Assembly (NCBI RefSeq): GCF_034702125.1
Contig: NC_085871.1
Coordinates: 41,743,733 to 41,807,732, forward strand
From: Engraulis encrasicolus
Taxonomy: Eukaryota; Chordata; Actinopteri; Clupeiformes; Engraulidae
Reading direction: 5' to 3'
DNA length: 64,000 bases
The position numbers were made by a program, and so were the translations under genes. This document shows positions 11,851 to 25,854 of this stretch, one piece after another. The notes beneath the pieces are model-generated. The model was not told where the DNA came from. It did not search any database and saw only the letters and a program-made list of their open reading frames with translations. Numbering within the stretch: position 1 is the first letter of the stretch; each line of letters starts with the position of its first letter.

Positions 11851-12595
11851 ATCTTTTAACCCATTGTGTCCTGGAGCGAGCGACTTTTACGCTGCATTCA
11901 GGTTCTTGAGATTTGAGCTTTTTTATTAAAATATGGGTATGTTAGAGCGGAATGAACATAATCTAGTGCAACATGAAGGTTCAAGCTTTTAAATGCATCT
12001 TATTTCATGTTTTTATGTGCTTCGGAGGCTGAAATATTTAGGTTTTAATAGGGAGGGGGCACTTTTTCCCAAAAAAGGGCTTAGGTAAAAGGGGTTTAAA
12101 AAGCTGGAGAGGCAGAGGGTTCCCACTCTAAATCATAAGCTTATATAAAATTCCATCATTTTCCAGACCCAAAAAACTGAATTTCCATGAACTCTTCCGT
12201 AAAAAAAAATGTTGTTAAAAAGGTTTTGTTAAGTGTGTAATGTCCAGATTATCTTCACCCATAGAGCCGACTCCGAGCCACTGCCAAATTTCAACGGGCT
12301 CATTACATTCTAGAACTAGATACTGTTGCACAGTACAGCGCAAAACCAAACAGTCTCTGGCGAAGCGTTGTAGTATAAACCAGTAAGAAACAATGTTACA
12401 CACAAACAAAAACGTTTTTGCTTCTACACAACTGATAAGAAATGTCCATGATATTCCATGACTGTGCATGCAAAATGGTGATATTCCATGATTTTCCATG
12501 ACTGGAAAAGCTTTTATGAAATTTCATGATATTCCAGAAATCCCATGACCCTTGGGAACCCTGCAGGTCAAATGTGAAAGGTACCTCATCCAAAT

Positions 12596-13182
12596 TCATG
12601 ATGCAGTCTGGTCTGATGGAATAGTCTCATCGGCATCACCATGAAGGGTGGAGCGTTGCTGACTCCGAGTTCTCTTTGATATTGTCTGGTCTGATGGAAT
12701 AGTCTCATCGTCGTCCTCCTCCTCCTCATCTTCATCGTCATCATCTTCATCATCATGGGGAGAGCGTTGCCGACGCATAGTTCTCCTGTCCTTGATGTAC
12801 AGGTCTTTTCGCCTCATACATCTGGTGAGCCACGACGGGCCGCCTTGGAAGTCCTCGATCTTCATTTTGGCGGCGATGGTTCGGGCCTTGCTCTGCATCT
12901 GCAAGTAGGTGACAGCTCGGCCGGCCGCTCTCTGCGCGTTCACCCAGTCCGCCAGCGTGTCCTCCAGTTCGGGCCACTTGCTTTTCCTTCCCCTGAAAGA
13001 CTTAGTGGTGGTTTTGCAGCGGGTCAGTTGCTCTTGCTGCTGTCGCCAACGTCTGACCATCGACTCTGCGACGCCAAACTCTCGTGCGGACGCCCGATTG
13101 CCTTCTCGGTTGGCCAGAGCGATCGCCCGCAACTTCAGCTCAGCATTATATGATCTCCTGTGCACTTTCTCCATGCGTAGAC
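12596..13182 (-). CDS. Locus A alternative terminal exon: pogo-derived HTH, copy 2
   Basis: Exon of 587 nt from acceptor (CATTTAG before 13182) to a stop at 12596, phase 1. It encodes the same two HTH modules as the 7374 copy (SYNAELKLRAIALA; EFGVAESMVRRWRQQ; WPELEDTLADWVNA; WLTRCMRRKDL), then an acidic linker with two ETIPSDQT repeats. The NLDEVPFTFDL sequence present in copy 1 is found here directly downstream but in another frame (12540-12599), because the linker repeat changes the frame and a TGA comes first. Joined to locus A exons it gives 433 aa. The catalytic domain is absent. Protein identity to copy 1 is roughly two thirds to three quarters by eye. Confidence 0.75.
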
Positions 13183-13925
13183 CTAAATGGACACGCAAAA
13201 TGACTGATCTGAACAACTCTGTGTTAATGAGTTGGCATACAATTTATACACACCGTTACAGTTTCAGTTCAGACAGCTTCATTGGTCCACTCTGTGACTG
13301 CTCTGGTTATTTAATTTGACTGACTACGAAGGCGGTATAAACAGTTTTAACCCCTAAAATCTAGAAATCAGCGACATCTTTGTTTAAGCCGCAGGGTTCA
13401 TTCGTAAGTAAGTGAAGGTTGATAGATAGTTTGGAAATTATGCTTTGTTGAAAGGTGGTTTATTAAGTTAGGTCCATTCCATTCACTTGCAGTGGTTTGA
13501 GAGGGACGTTATTCCACATCCAATATGGCAGGCACATTGGTCCACTCTGTGACCGCTCTGGTTATTTAATTTGCCTGATGTGCTGCATACTAAAGGTGGT
13601 ATTTTAACCCTTAAAAATCCAGAAATCAGCTACGTCTTTGTTGAAGCCGCAGGCTTCATTTCGTAAGTAAGTCACGGTTGAAGTAACAGCAATTTTTACT
13701 TATATTAACCAACTTTTGTGAGTTGATAATAATATAAAATAAATGTTCAAAACATGCGTCATTGGCCTTTCAATTTGCTCAAGTAATACTCTAAAGAAAA
13801 AACTTTGTGAATGAACATGATAGTTAATGCCCAGTAGTTCCCAAAATTCCCAAAATGTTGGAGATATGGAGATACACCGTTTTGCAAATAAACCCTTCAG
13901 ACTGGTATTCAGTTTCTGCGCACAC
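13183..13925. other. Flank of HTH exon 2, partly duplicated
   Basis: Contains tandem-like repeats of TTGGTCCACTCTGTGAC and AAATCCAGAAATCAGC (13280-13680) shared with 8806-9070. No gene seen. Confidence 0.5.
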
Positions 13926-14280
13926 TAAAGCCCGATTCGGACGGGACTTTTATTACCTAAGGACCCCCGGTAATTCGGAATAATTACAGAGAATGTCTGA
14001 GTTCTTAGTCCTGTGCGAATGTGCCATGTCTGCGATTTGTGAGGTAATAATTCCGCCGCGAATTACCTACTGTAATTCGGCGAAACTCAGACGTCCTGGG
14101 GTAATTTTACATAGGCGCGCCGTCTGCACTCCCTTGTAATGTCTGTGAATTGAGTAAATAACAGACGTTTATTTATCCCGTCCGAATGCGCCCCGAAAAA
14201 TCACGGAGCTCCAGGGGTAATTGCGAATTACCAGGGGTCCACAGGTAATATTTATCCCGTCCGTCATCTCAAAGTTCAAA
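13926..14280. mobile_element. MITE with ATTCGGACGGGACT motif
   Basis: AAGCCCGATTCGGACGGGAC at the left and AATATTTATCCCGTCCGTC at the right, with TAATTCGG/CGAATTACC words between. It is related to the better-preserved element at 59354-60028. Confidence 0.55.
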
Positions 14281-14336
14281 GTTCACATCTCATGTCCTCA
14301 CTCGCGCGATACGATCTGAGGGTCCGATGCGACCAG

Positions 14337-14517
14337 CAGGGTTGCCAGATGAGGCTGATGATTTACAGTCCAAAAAAATGCTCAAAACCTGCCTAGAAGC
14401 GCAAAATCCCACCCAATTCTATTGATTTCTATGGCAAAAGTTGGGCAGGTTTTTCTGCTAAATGCCATTTTTACCTGCACATGCCCATCCTAAGCAGCCC
14501 ATCTGGAAACACTTGGG
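14337..14517. mobile_element. Short element with CAGGGTTGCCAGATG end
   Basis: The left end CAGGGTTGCCAGATG matches the complement of the right part CCATCTGGAAACACTTGG only partly. This is a weak inverted-end element. No frame. Confidence 0.4.
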
Positions 14518-14859
14518 ACCAGAATGTACAACACAACAGACTTCTTTTCCGAAACTGCAGGTGACAAAAAACGCAGGAGGGAAACCTGCACTTGAACTGG
14601 GAGGCGAGGATGTGCTCAAGAGCGAATCGCTTCACCCTGGCAATTTGTGCCTACTTGTGCATAGATAGTATGAAATGCAGTTTCAAGTTGGGTTGTAGCA
14701 CTGCTCCAACTAGCCAGGATTTCGGACATTTTGATTGTCTTGCAACCATGCAATTGCCGTTCACAAACTGGTCCTGAGGTGAAGTCGCTTGTCGTTATCT
14801 CGTGTACACTATACAATGCGAGACTTAAGCTAGTTACATACCAGAGCGTGGGGTGGCGG

Positions 14860-15030
14860 CAGCGAGAAGACAGAGATCCGCCACATTTTATCATTTTTAA
14901 TTGCAAATGATAAAATGACGTTAGAACTGCGCTTTTGTGAGATATTGAAAAACACTTCTGTCGTCAGTGACGTCATCACAAAGCCAGAGGCAGGCAAGGG
15001 AGGACGGGAGTTCGAATATTAGAAAGAACC
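14860..15030. repeat. Diverged copy of the 31443-31737 element
   Basis: Shares AATTGCAAATGA, TTTTGTGAGATATTGAAAAA and GTCAGTGACGTCATCAC with the elements near 29.0, 30.6 and 31.4 kb. The rest of 15031-15743 shows no gene; 15430-15690 has weak similarity to the CCAGCCAACTGG repeat family. Confidence 0.5.
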
Positions 15031-15743
15031 CTAGGTTAAACTGATGCTTTGAATAGAGCTAGGGCTTTACTTAACTGATATCTTTTTTATATGGGCAGAG
15101 CCCTATAAAGTTACAGTTACAGCTGATTGTATGACTAGCATAGTCCTTTTGTGGAAGTTAGTGTATCTGTTCTATTACCAATTACCTCAGAATTTCCTAG
15201 CTCCCTTCACTGAGATTTGTTTTTTTTTAACTTTGAAGTTGTGATTTGTTGCCGCTAAGTAACTGTGAGCATTATAATATGAGCATTATATGCCAAGTAT
15301 TAAAATCTGAAACATGTTTTGGGTTGAGAGTCTAAAGGCAGGTAAACTTAAGGCAAGCGATGCATATCAACATTACTTCAGGGTATTTGGGCAGCAAAAC
15401 CAACCGAGGAACAACCTTCTTTTGTGTGAAGTTTGCGTGTGTACCAGGACTTGACATTGGCACGTGGCACAAATGCTGGTCACACTTGGCTGTGGCTAGT
15501 AGCAATTTTAGTCTCACTAGCCACTTTGACAGGTAACTTCTTCTTTGGTGTGAAAAATCACAGTAGTTGCCTTCATCACTTACTACTTAAATGCAATAAT
15601 ATTTACACACAAAAAAAGAAAGTAGAAAGATTAAATGGCTAGTGACTCCACTAACCACAGTAAAATCACTAGCCACAGTGACCGGTAAGCAAAAATGTTA
15701 GCGCCAAGCCCTGGTGTGTATGCGTGCACGTATGATCTCTTAC

Positions 15744-15918
15744 CAGAGCTGGATTGTTCTCCATCTCCGTTGTCCTCACTTGCTGGTCCTTGCTGGTCTT
15801 GTGTTTCACAGAAGTCGACCACTTGCACCGACAATCTCAAGGCCTTGACTGGATCTAGAGGAGACTGGCTCCTTTCAGAGCTGGAGACTGGAGCCATGTC
15901 CGACATTTCATCTCCCTC
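15744..15918 (-). CDS. Locus A exon 8 (acidic, LSVQVVDF)
   Basis: 175 nt, phase 0 to 1. It encodes EGDEMSDMAPVSSSERSQ, then DPVKALRLSVQVVDF and an acidic Ser-rich end. The donor is GTAAGAGA. It is homologous to locus C exon 6 (DPIKSLNISLHVVDI). Confidence 0.85.
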
Positions 15919-18900
15919 CTGAAACTCATTAATGACGGAAGGTACACAAACAAAAGACAGCAACTTAGACATTTTTTTTAGAAAGTCAAATAATTTCTGT
16001 ACTCCTCAAGGACAATTTCTGCCATTTTTAACATTCAGTCGTATTGCCCATGCTACTCCTGACTAGGTTAGCCGATGACAAAGCATTTATTTAAAGTTTT
16101 CTGAGACAAATCAATTAATCAAATAGTTGATTTAAAGCTTTTTGGATGATATTTGAAGTATGTTTAACGGTGCACTATCTAGAATGCAGCCAGAATTGGT
16201 ACTGCAACCATGCTGCTCATTGAAACTGTGCTGGCCATTACCAAATGATATATTTTCCTTAATATTTGTTTAATAATAAACCAATATTAGTACACCCAAA
16301 GTGAAGTAAATTCTACAGCTAAAAATGTCTATTTCTGGAAATTCAAAATGGCGGACCATGGAGAAGATCGCCCTTTTCATTTATGAAAAGTGCAATTTTT
16401 CCAGTCATAATGAATACTTAAAGGGACACTGTGCAGGATTTTTGTTGATTATTTCCAGAATCCATGCTACCCATTCACTAATGTTACCTTTTTCATGAAT
16501 ATTTACCACCACCATCAAATTGAACTTGTTCATTATGACTTGAAAAATTGCACTTTTCATACATGAAAAGGGGGATCTCCTCCATGGTCCGCCATTTTGA
16601 ATTTCCAGAAATAGCCATTTTTAGAAGTAAAACTGACTGTACTTGGGCCATAATAGTAAATATTAGTTTATTACTTGGTAAACCTTCATGAAAAGATCAA
16701 ATTTGGCAATAGGCAACCCCGTTTCAATGAGCAGCATAGTTGCAGTACCTTTTTTGACCATTTCCTGCACAGTGTCTCTTTAAAATTTGGTGGTGGAGGT
16801 ACGCACCCTGGAAATAAACTAGGCCTACTAAAAATATTACACACAGTGCACCTGTGTGTGCTCCGTTCTATGGATAAAGCAGCCAGGGGCCTATACCACA
16901 AAGATGGTACAGGATAAATTAAGGTAAATCATCTAATGCAAGAGCTTTTCTACAAAAAGAGGACTCCAGGCTCTTCTATTAGATGATTTACCTTAATTTA
17001 TCCTGTACCATCTTTGTAGTATAGTAAATCATCTAATGAAGAGCTTGTCCTAAAATGAGGACTCCAAGCTCTTCCATTAGATGATTTACCTTTTAACTTA
17101 ACCTTAACTCATCCTGAACCAGCTTTGTAGTATTAGGCCCCGCGTCATTTATTGAAAAATAAACGGTGACACTACCTGCAGCAGTTCAGATTTGATGTGT
17201 GTAGATGAGGAGGCCATTGGGGAGTCAGCTTCACCTACAGAGGAGAACAGAGGAGACTTACCAAAACAATTAAAAGGAAAACACAAAGAGACTGTGTAGC
17301 GCCAGGGTTCCCAACTTTTTCAAACTTGGGGCCCCACCTGACGTTTACAATGATGTTCGTGGCCCATATCTGACCCAATAAATCAGTAAAGAAATATAGC
17401 TGCAAGCAGCAATGCGGGGCCAAGCAGTAAACTTGCCAGAGCCGCCACGGCAACAGAAGGAACTGCAGCGCCCCCTTTGGTCCAAATCTCGCCAATGTTG
17501 GTGTGCATTCCTTGGACGAGAGTGTGATCACGTAAACCAAGTTTAGTTTGAATCCGTTGAAGAGCTGCCGAGATATGAGCTCACTTCCTGTTACCTACCT
17601 GTTGGTGGCGCTAGAGAGCTTGGGGTCTGGATTTGTTTGTGGGAGGTCATGGGATGGACTAGAATGTGTGCAAAAAATCCTAACAGAAATTGACTAACGG
17701 TTGCTGAGATATGACCTCACTTCCTGTTTTGCCACCTTTATGACAATTTTGATTGGCTGTCACCGGCAAACGACAAGAGGTGTTCAAAATTCTTTCCTCT
17801 CCCCCCTCCCTCTCCCTCCCTCCCTCCCTCCCTTCTTCCCTCTCTCTCCCTCTCCCTCTCCCTCTCCCCCCTCCCTCTCCCTCTCCCTCTCCCTCTCCCT
17901 CTGTCTGTCTGTGTGTGTGTGAGGAGGGGGTGGGGGGTGGTGTGCAGGGGCTGGGGCAGTGGGGCTTGACCCCCTGCCGAGAATGGTGTCAGTAAATGCG
18001 CAAGGGGAGCAGAGGAGACAGAGAGATGAGAAAAAAATCCCTCCATTCTTTCCACAATTTTGAATGGCTGCTGTGAGCTGATAGTTTTTTCAATCGTTAC
18101 GAAAATCCATACCTGGGTGCAACATGGTGTGAAGATAACCTGTGTACCAATATTTTGAAAATTGGGAGTAGGGTTCAAAAGATACAGGCAAAAATGTAGC
18201 TAAAATTTTGACCTGCTGGTGGCGCTACAGAGCTTGAGCTGGGGATTCGATTTTTTTTTTTATAGGTCATGGGATGGACTACTATGTGTGTACAAAATCC
18301 CAGCCTAATTCAACAAACGGTTGCTGAGATATGACTTCACTTCCTGTTTCACCACTTTTACGACAATTTTGATTGGCTGTCACGACTAAACAATAAAAGA
18401 TATCCAATATTCCTTAAGACCCCATGTGTAGCTCAGTCCATAGATACTATATACCGAGTTTTGGGCGAATTGGTCAAAAATTGCGGGAAAATTAACATTT
18501 TTATTGAATTTTACAAAATTCAAAATGGCGGGAAAACTATCCTGGCGGAAAATGACGTCATATGGTGCGTTGGATTCGTCTTGACTCAAGGATTCCAGGG
18601 ATACCAAGTTTATGAAAATTGGCCCAGCGGTTCAAAAGTAATGTACCTGCAACTTTGACCTGCTGGTGGCGCTAGAGCGTTAGGGCTGGGGTCCTATAAA
18701 TTGCTGTGGGTAATGCTGAGACTGCCCCGAATGTGTGTGCCAATTTACAGCATTTTCCTGCCTACGGTTCTATGGGCTGCCATAGACTTGCAGAGGGATA
18801 GGAATGGTGACTAGAGAATAATAATAATAATAATAATAATGAAGAAAACCTACTAACTCTATAGGGGCCTTCGCCAGCTTCGCTGCTTGGCCCCTAATAA

Positions 18901-20505
18901 AATGAATTAAACCCACCAGTGGGCCCTGGCCTACAATTTGGAAATCACTGGTGTAGAATATTAGTAGGCAGCAGGACATTTGTCCAAAGAAATGTCAGAA
19001 TGTGACTAGACTGCTGAGAGGAGTACACTATTGTGTACTGGGAAAAACATTACAGTGTTTGCCTGCAGGCCAAGATGGCAGATCCCAATGGCCAGAGGTA
19101 AGGCCTCTGGGGTGCATTTCTCAGAACCATAGTTGCTAACTGGCAACTTCCCATTGGCAAATACCATAGTAGCTAACTGGCTAACAACTATGCTTATGAG
19201 AAGCGCACCCCTAGTGTGTTATTTCATATGTGTGCATAATTGTGGTCACTTATTTGACGTGACGTTGGCTTTGGGAGGACTTCTAAAATACCGCTGTGGG
19301 AAGCAGACAGAGCCAGGTGACAGGTTTCCGTTTTCTGAAAGAACAGCGCTTTGTGGGCGTTTGGCGTTTTCACATGGATATTTTCTTCGTGGATATTAGA
19401 CAACCCAAGTTCTAACAACTAAAGTCAGGGAGATGTTTATCCTAATTTTACTGACTAAACCCATCAGCTCGCTCTCTGTTAGTTAGCAGTCGCCTGGAAC
19501 AGAGCACTAACTTCAAACAGACACGCAGAGCACAGCTAAATCTAATCGAAGTGCTCCACGCATGATGTGCATGTTGCCCTCTTGCCAGCACATTCTTACT
19601 AGCATCTTCAAACAAAATTGGGGAATTTGGGTCAGGTGTTCGTGCCATTATTTCTTCTGGGGCTGACTTTGGGCTGTGTGTAACTTGCGGTGTAAAACCC
19701 ATCCCTGGAAAATTAAGCGTTGTGGATTCCCCCCCCCCCCCCCCCCCCCCGCCCCGCATTAAACCAGACCAGGTGAACTGTTTCAATTAAAAAAACTGAT
19801 AGGCCAGATCATCTATGAGCCTCTTCTCGTTCTCGTTCTTCACAACTTAATATAGTCAGATCACATATCCCTAGCCAGAGGTTAACAGACACTCATTGAT
19901 TTGATCCTTGACGTTATTGATCCTCTGGACAACAAACACTATGCTACCCACCTCGAAAACAATTTGATATGGCTGGTAAAATCATATTAAGACTATGTGA
20001 TGATATGCAAAGCTATAATGCAACGCTATATTGAAACTATTTTGTGATCCAAATAAAAGCACTACAGTGTGTGTGTGTGTGTGTGCGTGTGTGTGTGCAT
20101 ACCCGATTGACCGCATTGATATCCATCAGTATCTTCTTTCTTCACCCCAACAGGACTCTGCTGAACACTGGCCTCTTTCTGCAACACATGCAGTATCGTA
20201 TTTATATGCATCTCTTAGAGAAAGAGTGCGAGAGATAGTGTGTGTCAGAGAAAGAAAGAAATAGTAGTTAATACACCGCGCTCTTCCGTGTGGTGCGTCT
20301 CCAGTTGAATAACTTTGAAGGTGAAAAAGTGGATCGCACTCGGGTTCTTCTTTTCTTCTTTTTTATTTTTTTATTTACATAGCAGCAGAATTGTAGACAT
20401 TTGTAGACATTGTAGACGTTTGTCTACACTTCTGCTGCTATGTAAATAAAAAAATAAAAAAGAAGAAAAGAAGAACCCGAGTGCGATCCACTTTTTCACC
20501 TTCAG

Positions 20506-20538
<33 letters not shown>

Positions 20539-20758
20539 CTGTTTGCGTACCACAACATTGGGCTGGCTACTCTCCCCATCCTGCAGCCACTCCGCCACTT
20601 CCTGAATCGTCCTGCAGGTCATAAAGATGTCAGAGGTCAAGAGTTCAAAAATGAATAAGTTGGCACTGCAGTATGTCATGGCAAACATTTTTTTAATTGT
20701 AATAATAGATCGTCTCTGGTCATGGTTCAACTATGGAGGTGTAATATAACCTTACCTG

Positions 20759-20797
<39 letters not shown>

Positions 20798-20937
20798 ATG
20801 GTGAGATATTATTACATAGATATAAACACAATAACACAGACCATCGCCACAATATCAACATCAAAGATTACAATAGGGGAAGTAGAATTTTACCAACAGT
20901 GTGTTTGAGTTTGTGTGTTCGTGTGTGCGTGTGTGCG

Positions 20938-20979
<42 letters not shown>

Positions 20980-23900
20980 CGTGTGTGTGTGTGTGCGCCT
21001 GGTGTAAGGAAAGAAGGGCAATTAGGGACATGCTTATGCTCGGCCTGCCTTTCTTTCAGCAGGCAAGCTCATACATGACAATAATTGGCAATCCCTTTTT
21101 TAACCCGTCCCCATCACACTCAGCCTTTCACAAAGGAGTCTCAAAAACACCACTTTATTTTAATGTATTTTATTATGGTACGGTTGTATTGTTGTTCTGT
21201 AACTTTATAGTTTAAATGTATTTATTTCACATTTTTCCCCATTTCCTTTATTTGTCTTTGAAAGTACATACGGGTGTTTTTTTCCTATCATGTATAGTTG
21301 GTTGGCTCAACTTAAAATCAACCTATGTTACTAATGAATTCTCATGCATGAAATACATGTGTGATCTTATTGAAGTAATACTGTTTGTGAAATGCAATTT
21401 AAAAAATTGAAATGTGTAAAATATTATTAAAACGTCCATGACCCCTGAGGGGGTTGGGTGATGATGGGGGCTGAATTTGGGTGTAAGCAGCATTTGTGGT
21501 GGGGAGGGATTGGGAGGGAGGACTCGGGGGCTGTTCCAATCTTCGTACTTTGCGCCCTTCCCGCACTGTGTTTGGGTATGCAGGGCGGTTCCATTTCTAA
21601 TCGCGGCGGTGAAGTGTAAGACCTCGGCCAGATGACACCGCAACGCGGTTTTTTTTTAATCCGAGTTGCAATTAACCCTATACTGCACACATTATTATCC
21701 CATCATGGAAAAAAATCCTACTGTGGTTTTTGTCACATAAAATGGACTTCTTAAGACATATTTGCAATTTTTTTCAAAAAAAACTTTTGGGGGGGGGGGG
21801 GGTTCTTTTAGGTTTGTTGCCATATGGCAACATTGTGCAGTTACGGAAAGGATCCAGTGTATATTTTCCCTCCAAGACCAAACAAGTGTCATTCAACATT
21901 ATGGATTATTTTATAGAAATATAATTGTTTTATCTCAGAAATACATTGAAAGTTTACCCACAAGTTCAAGGTAGTTATTTAACACATTTTTACCACTGAG
22001 AGAACAAGTTAATACTGTTTATTATATCCCCGAAAAACAGTATTTCAGTGGTATTATGTTGACCAACCACCAATGAATATATTTGGTGTTAACACAATAT
22101 CTGTGCATAGATTTGCAAAAAAATGTGTATGGTAACTGTCTATAATATGTACATGAAGTGATTTAATTTTAGAAGCCAACACTTTCAAGATGGCCGACAT
22201 TCAAGATGGCCGATTTGCGAGCCAAGCATCTTTCAACATAAACGACAGTTTATTTGTCATAACTTTTGAATGGATGCTTGGATTTACACTAAACCTTGTG
22301 TGATAACACTCTATAATAAGTAAATAAGCAATGTAAAATTGTGAGGTCAGTGCTTTCAAGATAGCTGACTTTCAAGATGGCTGACTTTGAAGTTGGCAAT
22401 CTTTTGGGACGGCCTACCTTTTGTTTACGCCACAATTTTTCAATGGGTGCTTGGATTTGCAGTAAATCTTGTGTGTTCATAATATAATTGGTTTATGAGC
22501 TGTTTGAAATGTGGAGATTATGCTTTTAAAATGGCTGACTTTCAAAATGGTTGACTTTGTACAATCATTTTTGATCGGGTTGACAGATTTGCACAAACGT
22601 TGTGTGCTAATTAGCCTAATTATAACAGACACATGAAGTCAAAACATTTTGGAGGCTTCAAATGGTCAAGATGACAGTAGGTTTATGCTCTAATCTGGGG
22701 TTTGGCGATTTTTGTGGTATACCTCTGGCAGTCTGGGGAGGCTGCATAGGCCATGTTCGCTTTTCTGCATGTACTCAGTGAAAGCTCATAAAACAGTTCT
22801 GTACACCTATTTTAACATTTTTAATGTTCTTTACAGACAGCCATTTACACTAATTGTAATTATTATCAGTTATCAATCATTCAATTAATAAATAAATCAA
22901 TTAATCAATCAATTAGAATTGGGTATTTGTATCAATACACTTTCCCTATTGACCGTCTTGTTCCATTACCGCACAATGTTGCCGTATGGCAACACACCTA
23001 TTTTTCAACATAAAATGGAATTTTTTTTTAGTTGAAAACAAAACAAATGGTGAAAACAGATCATGACTAACTATAGATCATCCCTATATTTTTAATTTTT
23101 TGTAAATATTGCAAAAAGTGTGAAAGATCTTGGCCAATGGCAGAGCAATCTGTCAAGGACACATGCTCATGTACAATGAGGGAAAGAGCAAGCCTGGGGC
23201 AGTGTATGGTTACATGTGATGTCAACAAACCACATAATTGGATAAAACAAGGCCACAGTTTCAATATGAAAACCAATCAGTGTCTATTATTTATATTTAA
23301 ATACCAGGAAATGCCAAAAGAATGGTATGTTGCCATATGGCAACACCGTGCAGTATAGGGTTAAGTTGCAACCATACAGCATGTTTCAGTGAAAAGTTCA
23401 GGTCCTAATGAGAACGACAGGCTTGCTTCAGAATACATATTTCTTTATGTGAAGTTGTTGAGAACAAAGTATTCGCTAATGGCCGTGATCGCCCACTCTT
23501 ATCATGCAAATGACCTGTCACGCAGGGACCTTAGACCAGTGACACTGCCAGAAAGGTTCACATTTTTTTAACAGACCCAGCAAATTTTGTTTTCGATCTA
23601 CAGACATATGCCATGGCTTGTTTAAAAGCTGAAGATCTTAGCTTTTTATTACTAAAAACGATACATTTCTAGCCTCTCCCATTCCGAAGTTAAGTCCATT
23701 TTAAGCGACGGATAGTTTAACAAAAAAATTTGCCCCCCTTTGTAAAAAGCGAAAGACGGTTTTATAATGCGCTTTACTCTCCGCAAGCGCGTACATAGCA
23801 GGTTCAGAATATCAGAATGTGCAAGCTGCATAATTGAACATTACTAGATGCCACAGAGACAAGTTAGATATAACAACAGACTGTACTGAATCATGCTGCT

Positions 23901-25814
23901 TAGCAGCACCATGCTTCGTGACAAAGTTGCTCTTACAAGAATAAGCATGCATGCTGCAACTTCTGGAATATTTTGGAAGACATTAGAACAATCACCAGGG
24001 AGTTTACAGTCTACATAACTGGTTGGCCCTCACGAAGTTGTAAGTCTGATGTCTTTACTCCTTTCATTAGTTAAGTATGATGTTTTGTATGCAGGAGGAG
24101 CATGTCAAGTTACTAAAGGAATTTCTTATCCCAACATGTGTACTAGCATTTGCTGCTAGCCGACTTATTTTCAAAACCAGCATTGCATAGTTGTTATTTT
24201 TCATTACGCTGAAGTGAGTGCTACGTGGAAAAATAGGCTACCAGCTTTGCGCATGTGGCACCTTGTGTAGCTTGTGGAGTGACTAGAGTAACGAATCATT
24301 GCCATTTAGGCATCTGTTGATTGTGTTCTACACTTTATGCTGCTTTTTTTTAATTTGAGAAGTTTAAACTAAGGTGTTGAATACCAATACCGGGCAGGTA
24401 TTTCTCCCTCCTCTGGAGGCTGCTGCGCGCTCACCGCTTCTCCTTCTCTTTCTGCCCATTACGCCCGTTTCAACTAGTGACATATACATAATATGCATTG
24501 CTGATAACTGTTTGGGTGCGCAGTTAAAAGATAATATGAAGCTTTGCTTCGTGTTTGTCAGGGTTTTTTGGTCAGAAAACCTAACCTACACGGCCCCATT
24601 AAAATATGGACTGGGGATTTTGAACACGAGTGACCCACACTGGGCAGTTTGAAACGTAAAATATTGACCGTGGTAGAAATGAAAGTGTCTCCGCAGTCCA
24701 CACAAACAGTTGTCTGATGATGCCATTGTGCATGGAATTAATGTTGTGCGCAAAGCTAGTGGTCACTGAGGATCCCTCACTGTTTTTGGCCATGTGGCTG
24801 TGACGCAGATGTAAACAAATCCGTTTTGCCTGGAACAATGGCAACGCAAACGCCTGTGTTACTCGATTTTCGCACTCTGGAACCCATTATTCAAAAAACT
24901 CGTTTTGTGCCACGTTTCTGGTGGGTTTCATATGGTTAGTCCAGGGGAACGTTGTCACTGGCATAGAAAATCATTCCCGTATAGCCAGCCCCTAAGTTGT
25001 AACTTGAGCCGCCACTTGGCCAGGACACCCTTGTAAAAGAGGTTCTTAATCTCAACGGGTTTATTTTTCCTGGTTAAATAAAGGTTAAATAAAAAAATAA
25101 AAAGTGTACTGTAAACTACCCGGACAACGCTCTCAAACCGGCCGTTTTTGAAGTGTGGAGTTATGTACACTTTTCGCACTCAACGGCAGCCATGTTTGTT
25201 ACGTAGTTTCCTCTCTGGTTGACAGTCAGATTGGTCAAACTGCAGAATCTCTGTGATGACAGCATAGCTTTGATTCCAAAGACAATAGCCATGTGTATAA
25301 GAGAAAGGGGTAACTTTTAAAAATTGTCAATGTAAGGAACAGTGTCTTCCGTGATGAATTGTATATTGGCGGTTGGTAAACTCTGATGACACGCGACAAC
25401 CGTCATTTCCGTGAAGTGTATCAGACAGAACGTGAATTAGACCTGCACTTCACCCTCAAATTTAGCCCTTAAGTTGAGGGTGGAAAGTGCACTGTATCAC
25501 AGTACACAGTGCAGAGTGTGGAGAATGGAACACGCTCTAGGTGATGAATGGACAAATGAATACATGCACAGTATATACTGTAACTGTATGCATCATGTGT
25601 ATGGGTGTTTGGGCACTTTCTTTGGACTGGCCCCCTTGCATGCCATTTGATGTGTGTGTGTGTGTGTGTGGGTGTGTGTGTGTGTGTGTGTGTGTGATCA
25701 CTTTGGGTTAAGTGTATGATTGCAATGAACGTGCTATTACATCACTACATCCATCACTACGATACAAATATCAAAGATTATAATGGAAAAGGTAGAATCT
25801 TATCAATACCCGTG

Positions 25815-25854
<40 letters not shown>

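Noticed and set aside
17738..18178. 146-codon Arg/Glu-rich minus-strand frame
   Set aside because: It comes from the pyrimidine-rich tract inside a non-coding repeat.
20899..20996. Regularly spaced repeats resembling a CRISPR array
   Set aside because: Simple GT/GTGC repeats in a vertebrate genome without unique spacers.
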